A stretch of DNA of 64,000 bases. Source: Orientallactaga sibirica (lineage: Eukaryota > Chordata > Mammalia > Rodentia > Dipodidae). A program made the translations under genes and the position numbers. How positions within the stretch are numbered: position 1 is the first letter of the stretch; each line of letters starts with the position of its first letter. The notes beneath the pieces were generated by a model. The model saw only the letters and a list, made by a program, of their open reading frames with translations. It did no database searches and was not told where the DNA came from. The stretch spans positions 22,310,001 to 22,374,000 of the forward strand of contig JAEOAD010000034.1 of assembly GCA_036365145.1 (NCBI GenBank). Reading direction: 5' to 3'. Shown one piece after another: positions 43,221 to 54,475 of this stretch.

Positions 43221-43990
43221 GGACATCTGTAAAGATGGAATTGCTTCTATGGAGGTTAGAGCTTCATTGAGCAAGCTCTTATCAGAGCCGCTGCAAGGAT
43301 GAAGCTCTCAGTATTCCTGCATCATTTGCTAAGGATATTTTTTTCTAAAAATGTTTTAAACTTATTTTTTTAGTATGTTGGCAAGGCGTTAAAAAAATAA
43401 ATAAGGCAGCTTTTGCCAAAAATAGCATCGTTGATTCATTCTCATTTTAGACAAATATGTAATGAAACAGGCTGTAATTCTGAAAGCTTGCTTAACTACA
43501 CTGATATACACTTGTTTTCACTGTAGCAGAGGAAGAAACCAGCTCTAAGAAAAGAAATTAACTCAAAGAACATTGGGTAAGATCACAGTCTCCCAGGAAA
43601 GCCTGTGAGGTGCAGAGCAGTGTCCCCACACTGCAGAAAGCAACTAGAGACATTACCACTAAGGCACTATCAGCCTGTAGCTTGTGCTGCTGACCCCGGT
43701 GAAGAAAATCTTGTCCCTGTGCCCCTAGAAATTGAATGTGGTGACCAGGGCTGCTGCTACCTATAGCATATCAGATTTCTGTGAAGTCCTTAGTTCTTCA
43801 CATCACTGGCTTCTAATTCAAAGCGCACTGGTGCATCTGGTGATCAGAAGTTGGGTAACCTGTTGGTACCCTAGCTGCAAGGGAGGCTGGAAGAGTCACT
43901 CATCTTTCCAAGATGGAAGGTGGACTCTGTCTCACAAAGATGCAAACTCTAACTGTATATTCAGGTGTACTTCTCCACATTGAACTTTTC
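43221..43990. other. Single-copy stretch, nothing recognised
   Basis: No exon supported; the open frame at 43,732-43,983 has no domain. About 43,330-43,560 is AT-rich and low-repeat. Confidence 0.4.
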
Positions 43991-44004
43991 TTTATGCACT
44001 GAGT

Positions 44005-44200
44005 CTTTTGAAGTTTTGTGCCAACCCTGTGTAAAGTAAGTTTAGGAGAACCACTTTTCTAACAGCTTAGATAAATGTTACCATTTTTTTTAGCAATAAA
44101 GTGCTATAAAGTGTGTAATTTTTAATATACTTAATAAAGTATAGCTTAGTGTAAATATAAGTTTTATATGCACTAGGAAGGCAAAAACCTATATTACCAT
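44005..44200 (+). mobile_element. Tigger-type DNA transposon fossil
   Basis: Words 'gttttgtgccaaccctgtgtaaagtaag', 'cacttttctaacagc', 'agtatagcttagtgtaaatataagttttatatgcactaggaaggc' follow a pogo/Tigger element near its end. No transposase frame survives. Assigned from memory of the consensus. Confidence 0.65.
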
Positions 44201-44820
44201 GCTCTGGAATGGAGCATGCAACATCACTGAAATAGACCTGAAATAAGACATGGATGTGAAAGAGCTGAAACAGAGAGTGAAGAATTAGCATTAAGCATTC
44301 CAAATGTAAGGAGCTATGAACAACTAGGTTGCAATACCCCATTAAGACTTAATTTGAGAGGGAGGGAATTGGGAAGGTCCATGCCTATTCACAGCTCAGT
44401 AGACTCAAAGGGTGGAATGAGAAGGTATTATGGAACTTGTTTTTTGAGCCTAATGCAAAAGACAGCAGTATTTGTCTCCTCAGTGCTCCCCATTGAGAGA
44501 GAATGGACTCTTCCTCCTTCCACAAAGCTCCAGGAGACTCGTTGGCACAGACAGTGGGTGGCAGGAGAGAGAGAGAGGGACAGAGAGAGAGAGAGAGAAG
44601 GAGGCACCCTAAGTTCCCACTAGGCATTTGCTTTTTTTTGGTCCTGTTTGAACAGAAAACAAAAAAGATCAGTTAGAACAGAGAGGGAGGGAAGGAAGAA
44701 GAGCTGCAGATTTCTGGGGGGTTGGATAGTCCATGGGGAATGATGACCAGAACATAATGGATCTGCCCACCAGGAAAGAGGACTTGGGGAATCAGCCCAA
44801 AGCTGTGGGTGAACTGCCCT
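44201..44820. other. Single-copy stretch with GA-rich run
   Basis: No gene is seen. A (GA)n run lies at about 44,563-44,600 and gives a low-complexity Arg/Glu frame. Confidence 0.4.
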
Positions 44821-44834
44821 CTTCCTCAAGTTCT

Positions 44835-45411
44835 TTTTGTTGTTGTTGTTAATTTTTTTATTTTAGAGAGAGAAAGAGTATTGTCACATCAGGGCTTCAG
44901 CCACTGCAATCTAACTCCATATGCTTATACCACCTCGTGGGCATGTGTGACCTTGCACTTGCCTCACCTTTGTGCATCTGGCTAATGTGGGATATGGAGA
45001 GTAGAACATGGCTCCTTAGGCTTTGCAGGCAAGTGCCTTGTGGTGGTTTGATTCAGGTGTCCCACATAAACTTAGGTGTCCTGAATGCTAGGTTCCCAGA
45101 TGATGGAGATTTGGGAATTAATGCCTCCTAGAGGCAGTGTATTGTTGGGAATGGGCTTATGGGTGTTATAGCCAGTTTCCCCTTGCCAGTGTTTGGCACA
45201 CTCTCCTGTTGCTATTGTCCACTTTACATTGATCAGGGGGTGATGTCCACCCTCTGCTCATGCCATCATTTTCCCTTGCCATCATGGAGCTTCCCCTCAA
45301 GTAAACCAAGATAAACCTTTTTTCCCACAAGCTGCTCTATGGTCAGGTGATTCTGCCAGCAATGCAAACCTGACTGCAACATGCCTTAACTGCTAAGCCA
45401 TCTGCCCAGCC
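44835..45411 (-). mobile_element. B2-like SINE (long subtype), host of a solo LTR
   Basis: Reverse copy with a perfect 14-bp target-site duplication, cttcctcaagttct, at 44,821-44,834 and 45,412-45,425. It carries the extra 'gtgggcatgtgtgaccttgcacttgcctcacc' segment. Its tRNA head is cut in two by the LTR at 45,039-45,381. Confidence 0.94.
45039..45381 (+). mobile_element. MaLR-type solo LTR inside SINE
   Basis: 343 bases, TGTGGTGGTTTGATTCAGG to CTGACTGCAACA, flanked by a 5-bp duplication tgcct (45,034-45,038 and 45,382-45,386). It has the polyadenylation part 'ccaagataaaccttttttcc' and 'gattctgccagcaatgcaaac'. A reverse copy of the same family is at 48,635-48,980. Confidence 0.9.
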
Positions 45412-45425
45412 CTTCCTCAAGTTCT

Positions 45426-46041
45426 GATGCTGGTGGAAGAAGACGAGGAACAGGAAGACCATACCTGTCTACATCAGGTCTGAGAGCCACAGGTTTGGTT
45501 TGCTGTGAGTGAGGCAAGCAGGTATCAACAGGAAGCACTAATAAAGGACAATGAAGCCACTTAACCCTGTAGGCTGACTGCTCCATAAACCAGTTTCACA
45601 CTGGAAGGGCTGGGGTGCTGGACAGTCTTGAACAATTGGTTTGCTCCGTGGAGAGACATTAGAAAAAGCAGAAGGGATAAACCCCTAGGAAAGTGCTTTA
45701 CAGATATCTAATATTCAAAACATTTAGCAGATCATCTTTGGAGACAACCTCCAAGGCAAATAAACTTACCTACTGCCCAAGTCTGAGCACCAGGTGGAGA
45801 ATGTTGATAGTGAGCTGGGATGTCATGAAATGAAAATAAGCGGATGTCCTATTTCTTCCTTGAGACTGAGATAGGACGGTCTGACCAGGCTTGGTGTGAG
45901 TCCTCTGCAAGGCCTGTCCCTCATGACTATTCTGAAGGTTGATTGAGAAAGTGACCATGTAGCATCTCTGTTGTCACTTCCTGCACCTCTCCCCTTGCAA
46001 AGCCCTGCTGCTGAAGAGGAATCCTTGAGCCCACATCCTCA
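45426..46041. other. Single-copy stretch, nothing recognised
   Basis: No named repeat or exon; short frames on both strands have no domain. Confidence 0.4.
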
Positions 46042-46055
46042 CCAAAGTCTGGATT

Positions 46056-46288
46056 TTTTTTTTTTTTTTTGGAGAGAGACAGAGAGAGACAAAGAGAGAG
46101 GGAGAGGAAGACAGATAGAGATTTGCTGCTGTGAACGAAATCCAGATGCATGTGCCCCCTTGTGGTCAAGTGTGGCATTGCGCCCTTGCATCACTTTGCA
46201 ACTGGCTAAACATGGGACCTGGAGATTGGAACCGGCGTTCTTAGGCTTAGGAGGCAGGCGCCTTAACCGCTAAGCCATCTCTCCAGCC
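46056..46288 (-). mobile_element. B2-like SINE, long subtype
   Basis: Reverse copy with poly-T left end and a perfect 14-bp target-site duplication, ccaaagtctggatt, at 46,042-46,055 and 46,289-46,302. The subtype segment is 'ggtcaagtgtggcattgcgcccttgcatcac'. Confidence 0.95.
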
Positions 46289-46404
46289 CCAAAGTCTGGA
46301 TTCTTAAAATACTGTGATGAAGAAGAAGAAACAAATGCTGTGGGTGCCAACCTGATGCAAGGACCTTGTTCCTCTCTTCAGCCCCTTCCTTGCCATTGCT
46401 GGGC

Positions 46405-46530
46405 TCCAGCAGTACAGCATGTGGCTTAGTGTTTATGAGGGAGGCTTCCAGTGGCTTGATTTAGGGTCTGCCACCTGTAAAGCATGTGACCTTGGGAAAG
46501 TCATTTAGTCTCTGGAGATAAGCAGGCTGT
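46405..46530 (+). repeat. MIR SINE remnant
   Basis: 'cagcatgtggcttagtg', 'ggtctgccacctgtaaagcatgtgaccttgggaaagtcatttagtctctgg' follow MIR. Confidence 0.75.
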
Positions 46531-48412
46531 TGGCATGATCACTGGCTTAGGGGAAGTGGCCACTGCATTACTTTAGGAGCCAAGTAGGAAGTCGTTTATT
46601 GTTGATTTTTGACCTTTTCCCCCAAATTGAATATTATGGAGCAGGACTCAAATCACATTAATTTTCAGCCTCAATCCCAAGACTTCAAAGCCATTTCCCC
46701 TCTGTTAATCTTGATGGACATCCTCCAATCTCCGAGCATCACTCCCGGCTGTAAGATGGAGGGTGGGAAGAGCCAAGTTCTTGCTTCCTTTCTCCTACCA
46801 CTGGGGAGGAGCAGGAGGGCAAGTTTGCAGAGTGTATATAGAATCCCTAAGAAGCCTCCATGTTTAAAAATGTGCAAGGAGAGGCATTGAGAGGTCAAGG
46901 CCAAAAACCAGCAAGTCAGGATCTCCACCCTTTTGGTTCATCCCAGAACACACTGCTTTTCCCTCTGTGCTGGCTTTGGAAATTTTACTACTACCCTGCC
47001 CAAACCAGCTCCCAAACCTGCAGGGTCAAAGGTGATTCTTCGGTCAACAATTACCAAATGCTTGGCTCTGCATGCCTGAGATTTTAAATCACAGCTCTAC
47101 CCAGAGCCCCCCCCCCAAAAAAAATATTCATTTCTTTCCTACAAATAAGCAAAACACACTCCTTCCCTTGAAATTCTGCATGTTCAGCGGGATATTTTTG
47201 GGCATTGAGGTGGATTGTAATGCAAATGCCCTTGATTTCCTTGGGATTCTCTTTCTCCTGTGAATTTCAGTGAGTGATAGGGCCCCTTGAAATAAATGTG
47301 CTTCTGATAGAGGAAAAGTCCCCCTCCCCGTGTCAAACGTGCTTGGTGGCAGCGCTTTCATTTGGTATAGAATTTGTTTACTAACTCAGCGACCCATGGC
47401 ACTCAGCAGAGCAGACCTGGAAGATGAAGCGAGGACCCAGATGAGGACCTGGACAAGATCCAGGTAGAGTTCTAGTCACCAAGATCCAGAGAGTGGAAAC
47501 CAGGCTTACCATACCAGCCAAGGACTAGGGAATGGAGCCACTTACGGATACTAAGTAGATACAAAGAATTCAAAGTCAGGCAAGACAGGTGGCTGCAGGC
47601 TGGCACCATGGACAGGGAGCAATCTGAGGACAGCTATTGTTCATTCTGTTGTGGAAGCAACAGCTGCTGCAGAAGCCGCTGCACGTGGAGCCACACTGGT
47701 CCGAATCCTCGATGACAGGCAACCTGTTGCCCTCTACCCTGGAATTCCTAGGCATGCACAAGACCTTGGTCTGTGAACTCCCTCCGCAGCACTGTCACAG
47801 TCAAGGGCTTGGCAGGTGCTGGTCCTGAGAAGGACAATATAAGAAAAAAATATAGAGCTGTTCCAAATGGAAGCCAGCAGGAGGCATATTTCAGCTCATG
47901 ATATGGAAAAACCCTCTGCTAATCAGCCATGGGGCTATCCAGGACAGGCAAGCTCCTGCCGCTGATATACACAGTCTCCAACAATCTCCAGCAGGGTTTT
48001 GTGTGGCAAGCAGGGAACTGGCCCAGGTCCCTGGTGGGGCCCCTTATACACTCAGATGCTGTGATTCAACATGCATTTACGTCACTCCTTGGTGGAGTTC
48101 TCTCATGTCGCCCCACTGCCCAAGGGGTCATGGCCCAACTCTGCCCCAGCCTCTGTGGCCTGACACCTGCTTCATCTTATGTCCCTCCAGCACACTGCCA
48201 GCTCTCGGGTTCCATCCTGAAGGCCCTGGAACCATCTTTATGCTGTTTCCCCTGCACTGGGCCTTCTTTGGTGCTTTGACTACTAACCTATCCTCAATCT
48301 TTGTCCTTCACCTGACAAACACCTCCCCAACTTTGCAGAGGTTGGTTTGGAAAGACCCTGCAGTACAAAGCTCTGAAAATTGGGCAGGTCTGATTTAAAA
48401 TAGTATAGTGCA
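46531..48412. other. Single-copy stretch with L2-like words
   Basis: No exon is supported. About 47,110-47,400 is low-repeat, with an octamer-type ATGCAAAT near 47,219 and AT-rich motifs, possibly conserved non-coding. About 48,120-48,330 loosely resembles the reverse of an L2 3' end ('tgctgtttcccctgcactgggccttc'). A 166-codon frame (47,898-48,398) overlaps a second long frame in another phase, shows no domain, and is best treated as chance. Confidence 0.4.
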
Positions 48413-48628
48413 GGGACTGGAAAGATGGCTTAGTGGTTAAGATGCTTCCCTGCAAAGCCTAAGGACTCAAGTTCGATTATACAGAATCCACGTAAGCCAG
48501 ATGTACATGGCCCATGTGTCTGGAGTTCGTTTGCAATGGCTAGAAGCCCTAGTGTGGCCATTCTCTCTCTCTTTCTCTCTGTCCCTCTCTCTATATAATA
48601 AATAAATAAATAAAAATAAAAATAAAAC
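48413..48628 (+). mobile_element. B2-like SINE
   Basis: Forward copy ('tggaaagatggcttagtggtt', 'caagttcgatta'), imperfect target-site duplication aaaatagtatagtgca / aaaacaatagtgtagca, so moderately old. Confidence 0.92.
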
Positions 48629-48634
48629 AATAGT

Positions 48635-48980
48635 GTAGCAGTCAGGTTCACATTGCTGGTAGGAATCACCCAACCAAGAGCAGCTTGTGGGGAAAAAGAG
48701 GCTTTTTTTGGCTTACAGGCTCGAGGGGGAAGCTCCATGATGGCAGGGAAAACAATGGCATGAGCAGAGGGTGGACATCATTTCCTGGCCAACATAAGGT
48801 GGACCATAGCAACAGGAGAGTGTGCCAAACACTGGCCAAAGGGAAAACGGCTATAATACCCATAAGCCTGCCATCAACAATACACTGCCTCTAAGGGGCT
48901 TTAATTTCCAATTGCCATCAGCTGGGGAGACTAGCATTCAGAACACCTAAGTATGTGGGGGACCCCACCACACATAGTAT
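48635..48980 (-). mobile_element. MaLR-type LTR
   Basis: Reverse copy of the 45,039 family: 'gcagtcaggttcacattgctgg', 'gcttgtggggaaaaagagg', 'ggaagctccatgatggcaggg', 'gtgccaaacactggccaaagg', ending near 'ccccaccacaca'. Confidence 0.88.
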
Positions 48981-48984
48981 AGTG

Positions 48985-49220
48985 TTTATAAACCCCATTT
49001 ATGCCATCCTTGTATACTACTATCTTGAAATTGTTCATAAATCTCCAGTACAGTACAAATGCATGTAAAATGTTGCTATATTACATTACTTAGGGTATAA
49101 TGGTGAAGTAAAAAGTCTGAATATGTTCAACACAGGATCAATTCTTTTCTAAATATTTCCATCCACAGTTGATTGAATAAAAAATGTAGACTCATGGATT
49201 CTGAGGGTCAGCTGTACAGC
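48985..49220 (+). mobile_element. Tigger/MER2-type DNA transposon fossil
   Basis: 'cttagggtataatggtgaagtaaaaagtctgaatatgttcaacacaggatcaattcttttctaaatatttccatccacagttgattgaat' and 'gactcatggattctgagggtcagctgta' parallel the 3' end of a Tigger2/MER2-like element. Confidence 0.65.
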
Positions 49221-49248
49221 CAAGAGGGTGGAAATTAAAAGAGTCAAG

Positions 49249-49528
49249 AGGGCTGGAGAGATGGCTTAGAGGTTAAGGCGCCTGCCTGCTAAATCTAAGA
49301 ACCCAGTTCCAATCTCCAGGTCCCACGTTTAGCCAGATGCAAAGTGACACAAGGGCGCAATGCTGCACTTGCCCACAAGGGGCGCACACATCTGGATTTC
49401 GTTCACAGCAGCTGAGAGACTGCTGGCACGCCCATCTCTATCTGTCTCCCTCTCCCTCTCTGTCTGTCTCTCTCTGTGTCACTCTCCAAAAAATAAATAA
49501 AATAATAATTAAAAATTTAAAAAAAAAG
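49249..49528 (+). mobile_element. B2-like SINE, long subtype
   Basis: Forward copy with the extra segment 'gtgacacaagggcgcaatgctgcacttgcccac'. Tail 'aaaaaataaataaaataataattaaaaatttaaaaaaa'. Target-site duplication agagtcaaga at about 49,239-49,248 and 49,528-49,537. Confidence 0.93.
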
Positions 49529-49539
49529 AGTCAAGAAAC

Positions 49540-50284
49540 TAAAACCATATAAAAGGTTAAAATAATCAGGGAACAAATGATACACATAAAACATAGGCAG
49601 AGAAGACCTGTATATGTATAATCAGAGTTCTTGAACTAGGAAGGAGAAAACAGTGGACCAGAACTCTTAGTTAAATTATAGTTCAAGAATGTTTCCCAAA
49701 ATAAAAGACACAACTTTACGTATTGAAAAGGCTTCCCAGAATTATCAATTTCATTTATGGCTTAATGAAAAATATTCAAGTAAATGGAAAACACACCTGG
49801 GAGAGGACCAGTCTTCTTTCCTCCCAGAGACCCAAAGCTGGATGGTTCTGTAGGGAGCCTGATCATCAACTTGCAAAACCTCACAGGGACAGCCCACATC
49901 ACACTTCGATCCCACTGGAAACACGGCTTCCCCAAGCTGGGAGTTGCTTAGAAGAGACAGAGATGGCTAGAACCCTGTCCTCTTGGGCCTGGACACCACC
50001 TTGACATTAGTGTTGACTGAGTGGCTGACAGTTAGCTTCCAACCCCAACTGGCTGGGGCAGGACAAGGGCTCGGATTGATGGTCATCAGGCTTGCCTGCT
50101 CTCAGCCTGGGATGCCCCTGCTCTGGACCTCTCATTTCTCTTCATTGGTTTATTTTGTCACTGTGTCTTTAATTTATAAAAAAATAAAATAAGATGTAAC
50201 CAACAAAGAAAGAAAAATACCCTGTGAACTTCAAAAGCAAAGGAAAGAAAATCATCTTGCCATTACATTTATCAATAGCTACTG
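49540..50284. other. Single-copy stretch, nothing recognised
   Basis: No repeat family or exon recognised. Open frames at 49,723-50,192 have no domain. Confidence 0.4.
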
Positions 50285-50715
50285 TCTTAACACATTTGTG
50301 CTGCTATAGTAGAGTACCTAAGACCAGGTACTTTGTAAAGAGATCTTCCAGAGGCTGGGAAGTTCAAGATCTGGGCAGCAGCACTGATGTCTGGTGGGGA
50401 CATCAGCTGCTGCCAGCATGTCACATGTTCTATGCCTCATGCGTTCTATCAGCACAAAGAGAAGGGAGAGCTGTGGGAAGAAGCTGAGCGGTGTCCTCAG
50501 GTGGACAAGGGAGAGCGGTGGGAAGGGGTGAAGCACCGTGCCATCACATGACAGCACAGAAGACAGTGTAGCCATTGCCATGCCCTCCCACAATGCTTGC
50601 AGTCAGAGACTCAGGACCTAAGCAAGTCTCCAAAAACACAGCACCTAACACTGTCGCCTTGGAGATTACATTTTGAACACATAAACTGTCATCATAGCCA
50701 CAACCTAGGAAGCTA
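50285..50715 (-). mobile_element. MST/MLT1-type MaLR LTR
   Basis: Reverse orientation, following the well-known form: 'taacacatttgtgctgctatagtagagtacc', 'aggctgggaagttcaagatctggg', 'cctaacactgtcgccttggagattacattttgaacac', 'catagccacaacc'. Confidence 0.8.
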
Positions 50716-51789
50716 GCCATCAATACTGTAACATCTCTAAGAAAATAACATTTTCTAAAAGTTGTGGGAGTAAGGAAATTGTATATCTAAGTTATCTGTC
50801 CTTCAAAATCAAGGCTGAGAAAAATTAGTTCTAAATATGAAAAACATATAGAATACTTTGCCCATGAGTGTTTTCTTAAGAAATCTCTCAGAGGAAAAGT
50901 TCATCCAACGAGATGATTGGAGAAACACTGGCAGAGAGACTGATTTTGATCATTTAATGTATTTAATCACAGATCTGTGAGTAAAACTTAGACATCCACA
51001 AGATTAAACAACCCTAAGTAAATACATATCCTGTGAAAACTGAAGTAATGGAGAACTAAGCAGAAGATGCAAAAGAGGCAAGTCAAATGTGCTTCTTATT
51101 GCTGTATAGCTAATGGGTGGGAATCGAAGAATATCATTTAAAATTACCTAACAAAGGAGAAGGAAACATAAGTAAGGAAAAGAATACTGTAGATATTAAG
51201 TAAAGGTGGTAGTATGAATATAGTCATGAAATCAAATACATTCCCAAACACCAAAAGAAATCAGCACATGCCAAAGAAAATGTACATGACAAATGACAGA
51301 ACAAAGACTAAACTTGAATTACACCAATAAATATAAATAGACTTAATTTACCTACTGGCAAAAAGATTTTCAGACTGACTCACAAAACAAAGTCTAACTC
51401 CATGATATTTTGAAGTCACATATTTGAAACTAAGTGGTTCAGGAAAGCTATAAAGAAAGGACTGAGCCAAAGTGTGGCAGGGAAAAAAGAAAACTGATAA
51501 GCTTGACCTATAATAAAGTAAAATTCAGATCAAAGGACGTAAGACAAAATGGTACATTTGATGATCATAGGTTGCAATTCATAATGAAGATGTAACAGAT
51601 GTGAATATCAGTGCAGGAAATAACACACCACACTCTTCATTAAATGGAAACAACAGATGCAAAGAGAAATGTCTACAGACCTCCAATCCAGGGAGATAAA
51701 CTTATCTAGCACTCTTGTTCCGAGAAGGGCAAGGAAACAAAACACAAAGGTAGCTGAAGCCCCTTGACAACCTAGTTGATGAGAATGCT

Positions 51790-51905
51790 GCAGATTATGG
51801 TTCATACCTGCAAACCCTAGCACTTGAGAAGCTGAGGCAGGAGAATTGCCACGAGCTCCAGGTTAATCTGGACCACTGAGAGAGACTCTATGTCAAAACA
51901 ACATC
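51790..51905 (+). mobile_element. Old B1-like SINE fragment
   Basis: 'tggttcatacctgcaaaccctagcacttgagaagctgaggcaggagaattgcc' and 'agagactctatgtcaaaac' in B1 order. Confidence 0.75.
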
Positions 51906-52117
51906 AATAAGAATAATTGGGCTAAATCTCAGATCCAACCATCAAAGCATATGCTCAGATAATGATGAATATACACCTTTTACTCAAGTATAGATGGAAC
52001 ATAACATCAACAACAACAAAAAACACACAGTACTTCACACTGGAAACTGTAATAAGTTCCAGAGAAAAATACAGACTAAACAGAAAAATAGTTAAAATAA
52101 TCATTAAAAATAAGCAA

Positions 52118-52305
52118 AGAGAGACCCATGCATGGTACATGCCTGTAATACCAGCACTTAGGAGGTGAAGGCAGGAGTATCAGGAGTTCAAAGCCAGTCT
52201 CGCCTATATGTTGAATTTGAGAACAATATGAGATACATGAAATCTTATCTCAAGAAGAAGAAGAAGAAGCAGAAGAAGAAGGAGGAGGAGCCAGGAGGAG
52301 GGAAG
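52118..52305 (+). mobile_element. B1-like SINE with GAA tail
   Basis: 'catgcatggtacatgcctgtaataccagcacttaggaggtg', then 'aaatcttatctcaag' followed by a GAA/GGA microsatellite (52,252-52,305) grown from its tail. Confidence 0.8.
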
Positions 52306-52453
52306 AAATGCACAAAATAAAAATACTAGAACCAGGTGGTTTCAAAGGGTAATTCTATATCTTCAAAACCCAGATAATTTTAATGCTATTTAACTATTCA
52401 AAATAAGAGGAAAAGAATTTATACATCTTAATTTTTTGTATAAAATGAAAACA

Positions 52454-52669
52454 GGGGCTGGAGAGATAGCTTATCAGTTAAGGCACTTGCCTGTAAAGCC
52501 CAAGGACCCAGGTTCAATTCCCCAGTACTCACATAAGCCAAATGCACAAGGTGGCACATGAGTCTGGAGTTCATTTGCAGTGGCTAGAGGCCCTGGTGCA
52601 CCCATTCTTTCTCTCTATATATCTGCCTCTTTCTCTCTCTCTCAAATAAATAAATATATTATTTACAAA
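52454..52669 (+). mobile_element. B2-like SINE
   Basis: Forward copy; A box 'tagcttatcag', B box 'ggttcaattcc'. Target-site duplication aaaatgaaaaca at 52,442-52,453 and 52,670-52,681, perfect over 12 bases. Confidence 0.95.
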
Positions 52670-53640
52670 AAAATGAAAACAAAATTGATAACTAAACCTA
52701 ACAAAGAGTATCCAAAAGCTACAGCCATAGACCAATCTCACATCTCAATAACTAAAAGCAGAACTATTAAAAATTTTATCTATAAATCTAATAACACATT
52801 TAAATAACACATATCAGGTTTTTTATGACAATTCAAGGATAGTTCAATATTAGAGAAGTAATATAATTTTAAAAAGAAAAATGATAGGATCATCTCTATT
52901 GCTTTTCTTCTTACACAGTATCACTCAGTCTCTCCAAAGTAGTAAATACGTTTAGCTAAATGATGGTTAAAATACTAACATTTCTTTTTATTTTTAACAT
53001 TGACTGTAATTCTCATATGAAAACAAGAAAGAATGGCCAGGACAATTCCAAAACCTTACATCAATACCCATGGGAGCTAGTTCTCTCAAATGAAGTAATG
53101 ATATCATAAAATTTAACATATACACAAATGGAACACTATAAAGAGACCAGAAACAGATTCAGTAGATATGAAAATGTGTTGTTTTTTAAAGAAGGAACCC
53201 CAAATCCTTGGGAAAATACAGACTTCAAAATAAATAATATGAGACAGCTAGATAGTCACTTTGCAGAAATAAGATAGGATCCCTAGATGAATTCATGAAT
53301 GACTATGGCAATGAATAAAATGATTTAAAAACATGAGAGAGAGAGAGAGAGACCAGAAGACAATACTGAAAGCAACCATCACTTCAAGTCTTTATGTTAA
53401 ACTTTGTAATAAAAGACAAAAAAATTAAGCCCTTACTTGGCATTCAGTAGGATCTTTACAGTCCATACCAACTAAATGATAGACAAATACAAGGAATAGA
53501 GGAAATGGTAAAACATACTACAAGGAAATAATCAGAAAGTCCTAAATGTGCAACACTGCATAAGACAGTACCCTAATATATCACAGTCAGTGAAGGTCTC
53601 TGTGAGAAATGTTCTAGACAAAAAGAGGTGTAATGATCAA

Positions 53641-53890
53641 ATGTGTTGAATGAACCTTGATTGGCCCTTGGCAGGGAGAAAACCATAAGAGACATTTTGG
53701 GGGTAATTAGGGAATTTTAATGAAGGTGTTGTATTCATGGTCAGATTTCCTGAGCTGTAACAACATGAGACAACTTGGCTCACTTTTCAGGTTTTAGTCC
53801 AATTGGCCTCAGCGCTTTCAGCCTAAGGCAGTACATCACAGTAGGAGCAAAGCCATTCACCAAATGGCAGAAATGTGGGGGGAAATGGGG
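53641..53890. other. Unassigned stretch
   Basis: No feature recognised; the frame at 53,775-53,972 runs into the next SINE. Confidence 0.35.
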
Positions 53891-53894
53891 GGTG

Positions 53895-54098
53895 TTTGGG
53901 GAGATGACTCTGTGGTTAAGGGCACTTGCTTTCAAAGCCTACCTGTCCAGGTTCAACTCCCCAGATGCATAAGTGGCACACGCATCAGGAGTTCATTTGC
54001 AGTAGCAGGAGGCCCTGGAACATCCATTCTCTCTCTCTCTTTTCTCTCTCTCTCTCTCTCTCTCAAATAGGTGTAATAAAAATATTTTTTGAAAAAGA
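53895..54098 (+). mobile_element. B2-like SINE
   Basis: Forward copy with a degraded head ('ggggagatgactctgtggttaag'), B box 'ggttcaactcc', long CT run (54,030-54,063) and A/T-rich tail. Confidence 0.9.
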
Positions 54099-54103
54099 AG
54101 AGG

Positions 54104-54475
54104 GCATGTTTGGGGCCTATGCACTTGGACCGGGTGAGGTGCCAGCATGTGTGCGCACAGTACCAGTAGAGATGCAGGTGTGTTTGGGGCCTGTGCACTG
54201 GGACAGGATGAGGGCGCAGTGTGCTTGGGGCCTGTGCACTTGGTGGGTGAGGTGCAGGAGTATTTAGGGCCTGGATGGGCTTGCTCGGGGTCAGTGTGCT
54301 TGGGACAGGTGAGGTGCAGGCATGTTTGGGGCCTTTGCACTCTGACTGAGTGAGGTGATGGTGTGACTAGGGCCTGGGAACTGAGACCAGGGGAGGATTG
54401 CTAGAGTGTTTGGGGTCTGTCCCATAGTAGGTGAGAAAGTGCTGTTTACAGGTGTGTTTGGGACCCCATATGGAA
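54104..54475 (+). repeat. ~40-bp minisatellite, about nine diverged units
   Basis: The unit is close to 'gtgtgtttggggcctgtgcact' followed by 'tgggacaggtgaggtgcag', lengths 25-72 bases, starting near 54,104, 54,176, 54,218, 54,257, 54,293, 54,318, 54,359, 54,403 and 54,450. It lies about 0.8 kb upstream of an L1 ORF1 remnant on the same strand, so it may be the L1 promoter array. The proline/histidine-rich reverse frames (53,993-54,340) simply translate the repeat. Confidence 0.85.

Larger units (their letters stand above)
50900..53640 (+). mobile_element. Ancient L1M-type remnant, interrupted
   Basis: ORF2-like wording runs left to right. 'cagactgactcacaaaacaaagtctaactccatg' and 'aaggacgtaagacaaaatggtacatttgatgatcataggttgcaattcataatgaagatgtaac' match the endonuclease region. 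'agccatagaccaatctcacatctcaat' and 'caattcaaggatagttcaatattagag' match the front of the reverse transcriptase. A later part lies at 53,040-53,600. No frame is open. Two B1-like SINEs and one B2-like SINE interrupt it, and the RT palm is not present. Confidence 0.65.

Noticed and set aside
47898..48398. 166-codon open frame
   Set aside because: Competes with another long frame in a different phase (47,929-48,279). The DNA partly resembles a reversed L2 end, and there is no protein resemblance.
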